From CAIOZW01 sp049317725 (GTDB taxonomy: Bacteria; Acidobacteriota; Blastocatellia; RBC074), in contig JBMOHS010000094.1 in assembly GCA_049317725.1 (NCBI GenBank), positions 1 through 15,815 of the forward strand: a stretch of DNA of 15,815 bases. The letters are read 5' to 3'. Positions 1 to 8,136 of this stretch are shown here, piece by piece (position 1 is the first letter of the stretch; every line of letters starts with the position of its first letter). The notes below the pieces were generated by a model. The model worked only from the letters and a program-made list of their open reading frames with translations. It was not told the origin of the DNA and ran no database searches. Made by a program: the position numbers and the translations under genes.

Positions 1-98
1 GCCTCGAGCGCGGGGAGGACCAGCACCGCCTCGACGATTCCCGTCACGTGCGACAGGACGATCCGGTCGACTCGAATGGTTGCGCCGATCTGTTCCAT
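1..98 (-). CDS. partial CDS leaving the left edge, function unknown
   Basis: An ATG at 98-96 on the minus strand opens a frame that stays open for 32 codons to the window edge, beginning MEQIGATIRVDRIVLSHVTG. A purine-rich stretch lies upstream of the ATG. The frame is divergent from argH, which would make 99-554 a shared upstream region. The fragment is too short to assign a family and I do not recognise it. The other frames here are open for similar lengths, so this call rests on the start codon, its purine-rich lead and the arrangement. Sequence to the left of the window would settle it. Confidence 0.35.
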   Translation of the reverse strand, partial: MEQIGATIRVDRIVLSHVTGIVEAVLVLPALE

Positions 99-224
99 TG
101 AACTGCTTCTCTCGTCTTGGCCCGATCTCATCCCGATCACTTCCTCAGATCGCATCAAACGACATCCGGGCCCCGCCTCCAACCTGTCGGTCGAGCCTCG
201 CCGTCGATGCCTCCACCACCCCAC

Positions 225-263
225 TGGAGGGGTGGAGGGGTGGAGGGGTGGAGGGGTGGAGGG
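225..263 (+). repeat. 8-bp tandem repeat TGGAGGGG, 4.9 copies, G-rich
   Basis: The unit TGGAGGGG occurs four times without error (225-256), followed by seven bases of a fifth copy. Preceding bases (ccaccccac) are partly complementary, so a small hairpin is possible. Runs of four G at regular 8-base spacing on the plus strand are also compatible with a G-quadruplex. A degenerate copy of the same unit in reverse orientation lies after carD (8676-8708). It sits in the gap between the left-edge frame and argH, and copy number may vary between strains. Confidence 0.85.
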
Positions 264-316
264 CGGTATACCCGGCCCCACCGGTGACGAACAATGCCAG
301 TCAACTCCGCTTGAAG

Positions 317-346
317 TTGATCTTTGTCAGGGTCCCATCATATGAT
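317..346 (+). promoter_or_regulatory. candidate sigma70-type promoter upstream of argH
   Basis: TTGATC (317-322) and TATGAT (341-346) are separated by 18 bases, matching the -35 consensus at 4 of 6 and the -10 consensus at 5 of 6. The -10 lies within a 10-bp palindrome, atcatatgat (337-346). Use of this promoter would give argH a leader of about 200 nt containing the 12-bp repeats at 421-456. A second, weaker -10-like CATAAT lies at 528-533, close to the gene, with no good -35. Confidence 0.35.
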
Positions 347-420
347 CCCCTGTTGCGGCAGGAAAGGCGGACGTCCCGTGTCCGCCACTTCGCCACTAAA
401 CTGCAACCTATCCCCTCCGA

Positions 421-456
421 CACACTGTCGCGCACACTGTCGGGCAAACTGTCGAG
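421..456 (+). repeat. 12-bp direct repeat, three copies, upstream of argH
   Basis: Three adjacent 12-base units read cacactgtcgcg, cacactgtcggg and caaactgtcgag, sharing the core actgtcg. They lie 99 bases before the argH start, downstream of the candidate promoter. A 12-bp period is a little over one helical turn, so repeated protein binding is conceivable, but nothing else supports an operator. No ORF here looks real. Confidence 0.6.
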
Positions 457-554
457 TGGATGGCTCCCGTCTGACGCTTGGTGTCAACCGGCGGGTGATC
501 CTGGTCGATCCCGACACGGTCGGCCCATCATAATCTAATTTAAAGGACAGCAAG

Positions 555-1964
<1,410 letters not shown>

Positions 1965-2016
1965 TTCACTTGGTCTGGCTGTCTCGACCCGGTGCTGAGT
2001 AGGCGAAGGGAAAAAG

Positions 2017-2060
2017 CGAAGGGCCGATCGACGGGCGTAGCCTCGGTCGATCGGCCCTCG
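2017..2060. terminator. strong hairpin between convergent argH and aminotransferase
   Basis: AGGGCCGATCGAC (2020-2032) pairs perfectly over 13 bp with GTCGATCGGCCCT (2046-2058). Two more pairs (2017-2018 with 2059-2060) form past a bulged A, and the loop is 13 nt. Read on the minus strand the stem is followed by TTCGCTTTTTCCC, a T-rich tail, so it fits an intrinsic terminator for the aminotransferase operon about 150 bases past its stop. Read on the plus strand it follows argH by about 50 bases but lacks a T tract. Confidence 0.7.
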
Positions 2061-2061
2061 T

Positions 2062-2092
2062 AACTGCTGATGTCCTCACCCCATCAACAGTT
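2062..2092 (+). terminator. second hairpin after argH
   Basis: AACTGCTGATG (2062-2072) and CATCAACAGTT (2082-2092) pair at 10 of 11 positions with a 9-base loop. On the plus strand the stem is followed by agattgttg, a weak T-rich tail. With the larger stem just before it, this could complete termination of argH. It has no clean U run, so the role is inferred from position. Confidence 0.4.
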
Positions 2093-2211
2093 AGATTGTT
2101 GCAGAAATTGCCACAAGCCCCCTTGCAAGTCAAGCAGTTCTTTCTCGGAAAGCGGAAAAACGCCTCCCTGTCTGGTCCAAAGAGATCTGGAGGGGGGATG
2201 CTGGGGACTAC

Positions 2212-3396
2212 TCAGCAGAGCTTTCGCAGCCGCTGCGCGGCGGTCTGAAGGGTCTCTTCGCGTTTGCAATAGCAGAAGCGGACGAGATGGCTGCCGAGTT
2301 CGGGGCGCCGAAAGAAGCTGCTCCCGGGCACGGCGGCAACCCCGATCTCGCGGATCAGGTGCTCCGTAAAGCGGAGATCGTTCTCGAAGCCGAAACGGGA
2401 GATGTCGGCCATGATGTAGTACGCTCCGTCGGGAAGGGCGCAACCAAATCCGACTTCGCGCAACACCTCGTGAAGAAAGTCGCGGCGACGCTGGTAGTCG
2501 GCTTGCAAGGTTTGGTAGTAAGCAGGTGGAAGTGTCATCGCGAAGGTCCCAGCGGCTTGCAAAGGAGCTGCCGCGCCGACGGTCAGGAAGTCGTGCACCT
2601 GCCGGATCCCGTGCATGAGGTCCGGTGCGGCAATCGCGTAGCCAACCCGCCACCCTGTTACGGCAAACGTCTTCGAGAGGCTGTTGATGGTAACCGTGCG
2701 GTCCCGCATCCCCGGCAAGGTGGCGATGGCGACGTGCTCGACAGTCCGGTCCGGGTGTGGATACCAGATGTGTTCGTAGATCTCATCGGTGATGGCGATG
2801 ACGTCAAATTGATCGCACAGTTCGGCGATCTGGCCCAACTCGTCTCGCGTGAAGACCTTGCCCGTTGGATTGTGCGGCGTGTTGATGATGATGGCGCGTG
2901 TCCGGTCGGAAAAGGCCGCCCGCAACTCGTTCGGGTCGAAATGCCAGACGCCGTTCTCATCTGGTGGTGGGTAGAGTGTGACGTAACGCGGGATCGCTCC
3001 GGTCAGAATTGCGTCGGGTCCATAGTTTTCGTAATAGGGCTCAAAGACAACCACCTCGTCCCCCGCGTTGAGCAAGGCGAGCAGCGTGGCGATCATCGCC
3101 TCGGTCGCACCACAGGTAACGACCACTTCGCGGTCCGGATCGATCTCGAGTCCAAGGTGCTGATGCGTCTTCTCGGCGATCGCGCGGCGGAAGGGGGGCG
3201 CTCCCCAGGTAATCGCATACTGGTTGACATCCGCCTCGATCGCTTGGCACGCCGCCTCTTTGATCTCGGCTGGTGCAGGAAAGTCCGGGTAGCCCTGGGA
3301 GAGGTTGACCGCCCCGTAAACCGCGGCCTGTCGCGTCATCTCGCGGATGACCGACTCGGTGAATTGGCCGACTTTCTGTCCCAGTCGTTCGCGCAT
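2212..3396 (-). CDS. class I/II PLP-dependent aminotransferase
   Basis: Cytosolic fold-type I aminotransferase of 394 residues. Visible landmarks are NLSQGYPDF near 31-39, HNPTGK with Asn176 contacting the cofactor, TDEIYE with Asp204 facing the pyridine nitrogen, the SLSKTFAVTGWRVGY block with Schiff-base Lys242, and LVRFCY with Arg373 for the substrate carboxylate. The pattern resembles the methionine/kynurenine/glutamine transaminase-like branch (YbdL, KAT). The amino donor cannot be decided from sequence alone, and aspartate-aminotransferase-like activity is also possible. The ATG at 3396 has AGAGGAG 13 bases upstream, a rather long spacing, with no better in-frame start. It lies 32 bases after a small HTH gene on the same strand, suggesting co-transcription. 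Confidence 0.93.
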   Translation of the reverse strand: MRERLGQKVGQFTESVIREMTRQAAVYGAVNLSQGYPDFPAPAEIKEAACQAIEADVNQYAITWGAPPFRRAIAEKTHQHLGLEIDPDREVVVTCGATEAMIATLLALLNAGDEVVVFEPYYENYGPDAILTGAIPRYVTLYPPPDENGVWHFDPNELRAAFSDRTRAIIINTPHNPTGKVFTRDELGQIAELCDQFDVIAITDEIYEHIWYPHPDRTVEHVAIATLPGMRDRTVTINSLSKTFAVTGWRVGYAIAAPDLMHGIRQVHDFLTVGAAAPLQAAGTFAMTLPPAYYQTLQADYQRRRDFLHEVLREVGFGCALPDGAYYIMADISRFGFENDLRFTEHLIREIGVAAVPGSSFFRRPELGSHLVRFCYCKREETLQTAAQRLRKLC

Positions 3397-3428
3397 GCCT
3401 GGATCAAAGCTCCTCTGTCGGGGAAGGA

Positions 3429-3650
3429 TTACCGTCGAAAGGAGCTGATGACGCGATTGCCCGCCCCCTGCTTGACGGTCCGCTTGACAAACTGCTCAAC
3501 ATCCGGACGGAGCAGCCAGGATTGCCCCTCCTGGACGATCGCCCGCAGACTCCCCTGCCGAATGGCCAATTCGAGTGTCACTGTCGGGACGTCGAACTCT
3601 CGTCCGGCGGCTTTGATGCTCATCAGATCCTTGCTGTCATAGACGCTCAT
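3429..3650 (-). CDS. small excisionase/MerR-like helix-turn-helix protein
   Basis: A 73-residue product beginning MSVYDSKDLMSIKAAGREFD. Residues 10-55 follow the HTH_17/excisionase layout: a helix with SIKAAGREF, a turn at DVPTVTLELAI, then RQGSLRAIVQ with a short hairpin EGQSWLLRPD and a final helix VEQFVKR. This is inferred from pattern, not a database hit. The start at 3650 is chosen because AGAGGAG lies about ten bases upstream; an in-frame ATG at 3692 would add 14 residues (MANGPKSRTRGEEA) but has no clear ribosome site. It lies directly upstream of the aminotransferase, so it could be a local regulator. No phage or integrase gene is nearby, so an excision role is unlikely. Confidence 0.7.
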   Translation of the reverse strand: MSVYDSKDLMSIKAAGREFDVPTVTLELAIRQGSLRAIVQEGQSWLLRPDVEQFVKRTVKQGAGNRVISSFRR

Positions 3651-3927
3651 CGCTTCTTCTCCTCTGGTTCTGCTCTTGGGCCCATTGGCCACTCATTCGC
3701 GTACTGCCCCAACTGAGCTGCTCTCGGCACTCTTGGTGGTGGGGGTCGTCTTTGCTGTCGGATCCGATGTGATTTGTTCCGAGTGGCTGACGAACATCCC
3801 TCTTCCCAGCGTCGCGTCAGGAGCAGGGAAGTCACCCCGCCAAAATCGATTCTGATGATAGGGGCCTCCATCCAGCCTGTCAAATTTGCATTCGATCTTT
3901 TTCTGGCGCACAATCAGCTTTGTTGTT

Positions 3928-4344
3928 ATGCAAGAATCGATTGAAACAACCCAGATCGCTCGCCCACTCGCCCGCCCACTCTCCAGGAAGATCCATCTGG
4001 CGGTGGGGTTTGTTTGCGTGGGGTTAGGGGTGCTGGGAATTCCGCTGCCACTTCTGCCGACCACCCCGTTTCTTCTCCTTGCCGCTTACTGTTTTGCCCG
4101 CGGCAGTGATCGCTGGTATCGCTGGCTCATGTCGCATCCAGTGCTGAGCCCATACATTCTCGCCTTTCGCGAGAAACGCGGGTTGACTCCCCGTCAGAAA
4201 TGGCGCATCGCGGGTCTGGTCACTCTGACGCTCTTGGTTACCGGCGCTTTCTCCCCCTACTGGCAGGGGCGCGCGCTCGCTCTCTTCATCTGGTCAACCA
4301 GCATGATCGCGCTCTATTTCACCAAATCCTCGCCCCGCGCCTGA
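3928..4344 (+). CDS. DUF454 (YbaN-like) inner membrane protein
   Basis: Small integral membrane protein of 138 residues. Helices are visible near 22-42, 46-57, 92-108 and 115-131. The family-defining stretch GIPLPLLPTTPFLLLAAYCF (37-56) and the following FARGSDRWYRWLMSHPVLSPYI block are typical of DUF454/YbaN, whose biochemical role is unknown. The ATG at 3928 starts a product of normal length; an in-frame upstream start at 3886 would add 14 residues. Neither start has a recognisable ribosome site, and a weak promoter pair (TTGCAT 3886-3891, CACAAT 3909-3914, spacing 17) could give a nearly leaderless message. The gene is divergent from the HTH-aminotransferase pair. The 277-base gap between them shows nothing else. 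Confidence 0.88.
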   Translation: MQESIETTQIARPLARPLSRKIHLAVGFVCVGLGVLGIPLPLLPTTPFLLLAAYCFARGSDRWYRWLMSHPVLSPYILAFREKRGLTPRQKWRIAGLVTLTLLVTGAFSPYWQGRALALFIWSTSMIALYFTKSSPRA

Positions 4345-4378
4345 TTCCTTGCTGGCGGCCCATTGGCCTTTGCCCTCC

Positions 4379-4407
4379 TTGAATTGATTTGCAGACCGCC
4401 CTAGAAT
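4379..4407 (+). promoter_or_regulatory. sigma70-type promoter for the zf-HC2/lptD unit
   Basis: TTGAAT (4379-4384) and TAGAAT (4402-4407) are separated by exactly 17 bases, matching consensus at 4 of 6 and 5 of 6. Transcription would begin near 4414, giving a leader of about 155 nt before the zf-HC2 gene. That leader contains a small perfect hairpin, TCACCCC-TTG-GGGGTGA, near 4511-4527. It is the best-looking promoter in the window. Confidence 0.55.
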
Positions 4408-4568
4408 GCCACTGTCCGAGAGGGCTCTGCTGCCGCTGGATGAAGAACAAGATCGGCGACGGCAGAAATGCAGGGTCTCTCCGGAATGCCCGGAAGACGA
4501 TCTGGCAGCTCACCCCTTGGGGGTGACCTCGCGCAAGGGGGCATCCCACACTGTTACGGAGATTGGCG

Positions 4569-5189
4569 ATGGAAGACCGGGACTATCGGCCAGCTAATCA
4601 GCCGGATGTCCAGCCGGATGTCCAGCCGGATGTCCAGCCGGATGTCCAGCCGGATGTCCAGATGGACTGTGGCCGATTCGAGCTGCTGATCAGCGATTAT
4701 TTCGACCACGAGATCGACCGGTCCCTGCGCCGGCCATTTGCCGAGCATCTCCTCGCCTGCGCTTCCTGTCATCGGCTCTTCAACGAGGTCCGTGCGGTGA
4801 TCGAAGCCTGCCGACAGGTCATTCGTCTTGCTCCCCCTCTTCACTTGTTGGAGGAAGAGGGGGTCGAGGAACGCTTGGTTGAGGCGACCTCTGCCGGGGC
4901 CATGTTCAGCTGTCCGGCACTCGATCAGCTCATCTTTGACTATTTCTTGAAGGACAAGTTGCAGGAAGACTTGACCGAGGTGCCCGGGAGTGTCCTCGCC
5001 TCTGGCGATTCCTGTGACGTCGGGCCAATCCAGCAAGCGGCTCAGCCCCTTGAAGACCACTTCTTGCTTTGTGACAGTTGTCGTCGCTTGGTTGATGGGG
5101 TGCGTCAATCGTTGGAGGTGGCACCGGATACAGGAGTCTCCGACCAGTTGTATGGCCGTATTCTTGCCGCCACGGTGGGGGGCCGGTAA
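4569..5189 (+). CDS. protein with two zf-HC2 (anti-sigma-type) zinc motifs
   Basis: A 206-residue protein with two putative zinc sites of the anti-sigma zf-HC2 type. The first is Cys34 with His60-LLA-Cys64-AS-Cys67; the second is Cys115 with His164-FLL-Cys168-DS-Cys171. Each begins with an acidic/hydrophobic helix (FELLISDYFDHEID and LDQLIFDYFLKDK). The second has a longer Cys-His gap, 49 against 26 residues. No membrane segment is seen, unlike many anti-sigma factors, and no sigma gene lies in the window. Residues 11-30 are five QPDV repeats. ATG 4569 has GGAG 8 bases upstream; an internal ATG at 4662 would give the canonical MDC zf-HC2 start and drop the repeats, but lacks a ribosome site. 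lptD follows after 67 bases. A soluble anti-sigma or zinc-binding regulator is inferred. Confidence 0.75.
   Translation: MEDRDYRPANQPDVQPDVQPDVQPDVQPDVQMDCGRFELLISDYFDHEIDRSLRRPFAEHLLACASCHRLFNEVRAVIEACRQVIRLAPPLHLLEEEGVEERLVEATSAGAMFSCPALDQLIFDYFLKDKLQEDLTEVPGSVLASGDSCDVGPIQQAAQPLEDHFLLCDSCRRLVDGVRQSLEVAPDTGVSDQLYGRILAATVGGR
4599..4658 (+). repeat. 12-bp tandem repeat, five perfect copies, encoding QPDV
   Basis: The unit cagccggatgtc is repeated five times without a mismatch, in frame, as Gln-Pro-Asp-Val. Perfect identity at DNA level points to recent slippage expansion, and copy-number changes would keep frame. The array ends immediately before codons Q-M-D-C, where a usual zf-HC2 domain begins. 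Confidence 0.95.
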
Positions 5190-5256
5190 ACTGCCCAGGG
5201 TGCTCGCCGCTCCACTGCCGCGACGATGCGCGATTGACCTCCCCCCGGAATGAACT

Positions 5257-7779
5257 TTGCTCGTACAGACCAAGACTGGACCCCCCCGATTGAGAATTGT
5301 TGTCAGACTCAACCATCTCCTCCATTCGAGCCCTGAGCGCGACCAACCCTGCCGGTCGCCCCGTCAACGACGCTGTCGATGGATCGCCAACCTGCCCTGG
5401 CGGCATGGATGGGCCCTGGTCCTCCCCATCCTCTTGTTGATTGCGATCCCCGTTCAGGCTCAACGACCCGAGACGACCGAGCGGCGCGTCGAGAACCCCG
5501 TCGGGGCTGCCGAAGCGGAAGTGAAAGCCCGCCGCCGCGTCGAGACCTCTGAGGTGGTCATTACTGCCGAGACGACACCACAAACAGCGTCGACGGTCGA
5601 GATCTCGTCCGACTACCAATCTTCCCAGGGAGATGTCCTTCTGGCGCAGGGTAACGTCCAAGTCCGCTACGGGGACATCTTTCTGATTGCCGAACGTGTC
5701 GAGTACGACCGCATGACCGGGGAGTTGCGCGCCGAGGGAAACGTCTACTTTGAACAAGAGGGGCAACGGCTCGTCGGGACGCGTCTCGAATTCAATGCCC
5801 GGACCAAGCTCGGGACGATCCAGGGGGCCACTGCCTTCACCAACCGGACCCCGGATGGCACGGTCGTCATCGTTGATGCCGATCAGGTCGATAAGCTCGA
5901 CACGCGAACCTACGGCCTGCGCCGCGCCATCCTCACTGCGTGTCAGGAGGCCGTGCCCAAGTGGAGTCTCACCGCCAGTCGCGCCCGCATCGAGCTCAAT
6001 GAACGGGCCAAGGTCTATCACGCACTCTTGCGCCTCAAGAACATCCCCGTCTTCTACGTTCCTTACGCCTCAATCTCGATCAGCCGCAAGGACCGCTCCT
6101 CCGGCTTTCTTCTGCCCGGCTCAGGATCCTCGACTCTCAAGGGACGAACCCTGAATATTGCCTACTATCAGACACTCGGCCGCTCCGCAGATATCCTCAT
6201 CCGGGGAGATCTCTTCTCGAAGCGAGGCATCGGTCTCGGCTACGACTTTCGCGCGCGTCCCGACGAGACCTCGCGAATCAATTTCGGGTCCTTCCTCGTC
6301 TTTGACCGGCTCTTTGGTGAGAAGGGGGTCGATCAAGGGGGCAGCAGCTTCTATGCCGACGCGGGCTATCGCACCCGCAACGGGTTTGTCCTCGCCGCAG
6401 ATGTCAATGTCACCTCCAGTTTCGCTTTTCGACAGATCTTTGCCGAAAATATCCAAGCGGCGATCTCGCCGGAGGAGCGGTTTCTCCTCTACGTCACCCG
6501 CAATTGGGGGGCCAACAGCTTCAATGCCTTCTTTGGCGAGCAGAGTTCCTTCATCGGTGACCAGGTCGTCAAGGTGCGCCGCCTCCCGAGTTTCGAGTGG
6601 AACCGTCGCAGCACCCGGCTGCGCTCCTCCTTGCCCTTCTACTTCTCCTTTGAAGGCGCAGTCGAAGGGGTGCGACGCAGCGAGACCAGCGGTGGACGCG
6701 TCGATCTCAAGACCCCTTCCGCCGTCCAACGCTTCGACCTTCTGCCGCGGTTGACCTTGCCACTGCCCTCCTGGGCAGGATTCAAACTGACTCCAACGCT
6801 CGCCTTTCGCTCGACCTTTTACAGCGACAGCCTCGATCCCGTCCAGCGGGAGGTCGTTGGCCGCGACCTGCACCGCCAGTACGTCGACTTCGGAGTTGAT
6901 CTCCGGGCTCCGGCACTGGCACGAATCTTCCGGCGCCGGGATGGCTCGCCTTGGTTCAAGCATCTCATCGAGCCGTTTGTCGAATACCGTCGGATCACCG
7001 GGATTGATCGCTTCGATCGGACCCTCCGTGTCGATGAGCGGGACGTTGTCGCTGGCACGAACGAACTCGCCTTCGGTGTCAGCAACAGCTTTCTCGTGCG
7101 GCGCGTCCTGCGTGAAGGAGAGGCCCCGCAAGCGCACGAACTGCTCAATGTCACCATTCAGCAGAAATACTTCTTCGATCCGACATTTGGCGGAGCCTTT
7201 CGGGAAGGAGTCCGCAACCAGTTCTTCCCGATCAATACCCTCGCCGGATTTGCCTTCGGCGGTGCCCTCCGGCAAGTCTCCCCGATCAACCTCCGGACCC
7301 GTTGGCGGCCGAATGATCTGCTCTTTGGTGATCTGCGGGTCAACTACGACCCCCAATTGCACGGTCTTCGCGACATCATCGTCGGTTCTGGAATTCGACG
7401 TGGCCTCGTCTCCTTCAGTCAAAATTGGTATATCACCCGTCGGGTCCGCCTCGACCAGCAACGCTTCGATCCCAGCTCCCTCCCGGGAAACCAAGTCGAC
7501 TTCTCGACCCTCCTCGGTAACCCCGCACGGGGGCTCTACGCCGGTGTCAATCTCATCTACGATCTGCGGGATCGTCGTTTCGACGCACTCCCACGTGAGC
7601 GGAAGCTGATCAACTTCACCACCTCACTCGGCTGGGCCTGGGATTGCTGCAGCCTCAATATTCAGAATGTGACCTTCAATGCCGGTCTTCGTAATGAGAA
7701 CCGGATTCTCTTCGCCTTCACCTTCAAGGGGATCGGTACCTTCGGAACCGATACGCTCGGCCAGCAACGTCCCCGTTAA
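5257..7779 (+). CDS. lptD: LPS-assembly protein LptD (OstA/Imp family)
   Basis: Outer-membrane translocon component that inserts lipopolysaccharide, as known for the LptD family. In the 840-residue frame, a signal peptide ends at VQA-68; an OstA_N/LptA-like jellyroll spans about 113-195 (ISSDY, GNVQVRYGD, RAEGNVYF); then follow the LptD hallmarks TACQEAVPKW (Cys229), PVFYVPYASI and SSGFLLPGSGSS. A beta-rich barrel runs to the end with an adjacent pair Cys797-Cys798 in GWAWDCCSLNI. After cleavage only these three cysteines remain. The start is uncertain: the frame opens with TTG 5257, giving a 50-residue pre-hydrophobic extension; TTG 5290 is the next choice, and there is no in-frame ATG before the signal. 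No lptE, lptA or surA gene is in the window. Confidence 0.92.
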   Translation: MLVQTKTGPPRLRIVVRLNHLLHSSPERDQPCRSPRQRRCRWIANLPWRHGWALVLPILLLIAIPVQAQRPETTERRVENPVGAAEAEVKARRRVETSEVVITAETTPQTASTVEISSDYQSSQGDVLLAQGNVQVRYGDIFLIAERVEYDRMTGELRAEGNVYFEQEGQRLVGTRLEFNARTKLGTIQGATAFTNRTPDGTVVIVDADQVDKLDTRTYGLRRAILTACQEAVPKWSLTASRARIELNERAKVYHALLRLKNIPVFYVPYASISISRKDRSSGFLLPGSGSSTLKGRTLNIAYYQTLGRSADILIRGDLFSKRGIGLGYDFRARPDETSRINFGSFLVFDRLFGEKGVDQGGSSFYADAGYRTRNGFVLAADVNVTSSFAFRQIFAENIQAAISPEERFLLYVTRNWGANSFNAFFGEQSSFIGDQVVKVRRLPSFEWNRRSTRLRSSLPFYFSFEGAVEGVRRSETSGGRVDLKTPSAVQRFDLLPRLTLPLPSWAGFKLTPTLAFRSTFYSDSLDPVQREVVGRDLHRQYVDFGVDLRAPALARIFRRRDGSPWFKHLIEPFVEYRRITGIDRFDRTLRVDERDVVAGTNELAFGVSNSFLVRRVLREGEAPQAHELLNVTIQQKYFFDPTFGGAFREGVRNQFFPINTLAGFAFGGALRQVSPINLRTRWRPNDLLFGDLRVNYDPQLHGLRDIIVGSGIRRGLVSFSQNWYITRRVRLDQQRFDPSSLPGNQVDFSTLLGNPARGLYAGVNLIYDLRDRRFDALPRERKLINFTTSLGWAWDCCSLNIQNVTFNAGLRNENRILFAFTFKGIGTFGTDTLGQQRPR

Positions 7780-7816
7780 ACCCGCTTCTTCTTCTCTCCA
7801 CTCAGTGTTTGGGAGG

Positions 7817-7845
7817 GGAAAATGGCGATTTATGACCCATTTTCC
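7817..7845. terminator. hairpin after lptD
   Basis: GGAAAATGG (7817-7825) pairs perfectly with CCATTTTCC (7837-7845) around an 11-base loop, 38 bases past the lptD stop. It is AT-rich in the stem and has no following T run, so termination is suggested by position rather than by a canonical tail. Confidence 0.4.
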
Positions 7846-7874
7846 TGCTGTCCCCGTTCAATTGTCGTAAAGTG

Positions 7875-7883
7875 TGTTACAAT
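7875..7883 (+). promoter_or_regulatory. extended -10 promoter element upstream of carD
   Basis: TGTTACAAT combines the TGn extension with TACAAT (7878-7883, 5 of 6). No good -35 lies 16-18 bases upstream, which extended -10 promoters tolerate. Initiation near 7890 would place about 245 nt of leader before carD. Confidence 0.45.
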
Positions 7884-7902
7884 GACCTCACTTTTTTGTA
7901 TG

Positions 7903-8009
7903 AGTGTGCGTCTGATCTTGATCGAATAGGTCGTGGGAAGCTGGTGGCGGCGTACCCGCAGATGTGACTGCCGTGATCGATTACTCTTCCTTGGAGGACG
8001 ACGCACACT
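7903..8009 (+). other. possible structured RNA in the carD leader
   Basis: AGTGTGCGTC (7903-7912) and GACGCACACT (8000-8009) are perfect 10-bp complements enclosing about 87 bases. Nested inside are GGAAG (7936-7940) with CTTCC (7986-7990) and GGCGG with CTGCC allowing one G-U pair. The layout resembles a closed multi-stem RNA starting about 13 nt after the proposed transcription start. I could not match it to 6S, SRP, tmRNA, RNase P or a known riboswitch by eye. A further hairpin (8076-8084 with 8104-8111) lies just before the carD ribosome site. Confidence 0.4.
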
Positions 8010-8136
8010 GATGGGGGGAATGTTCGGTTGATTGTCGATCAGCCGCCCTCTTCTTGAGTTGCAGGCGCGGGGCTCGCCCTTGCTGGAGCAGCCGCCAAGG
8101 AGAAGCAGGGCACTTACGAGAGTCAGGAGAATATCA

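Noticed and set aside
3429..3650. Phage excisionase or prophage remnant
   Set aside because: No integrase, attachment-site duplication or tRNA gene nearby; the neighbours are ordinary metabolic genes.
7862..7883. TTGTCG plus TACAAT as a -35/-10 pair
   Set aside because: The spacer is only 10 bases, far too short. The TACAAT is retained as an extended -10 element instead.
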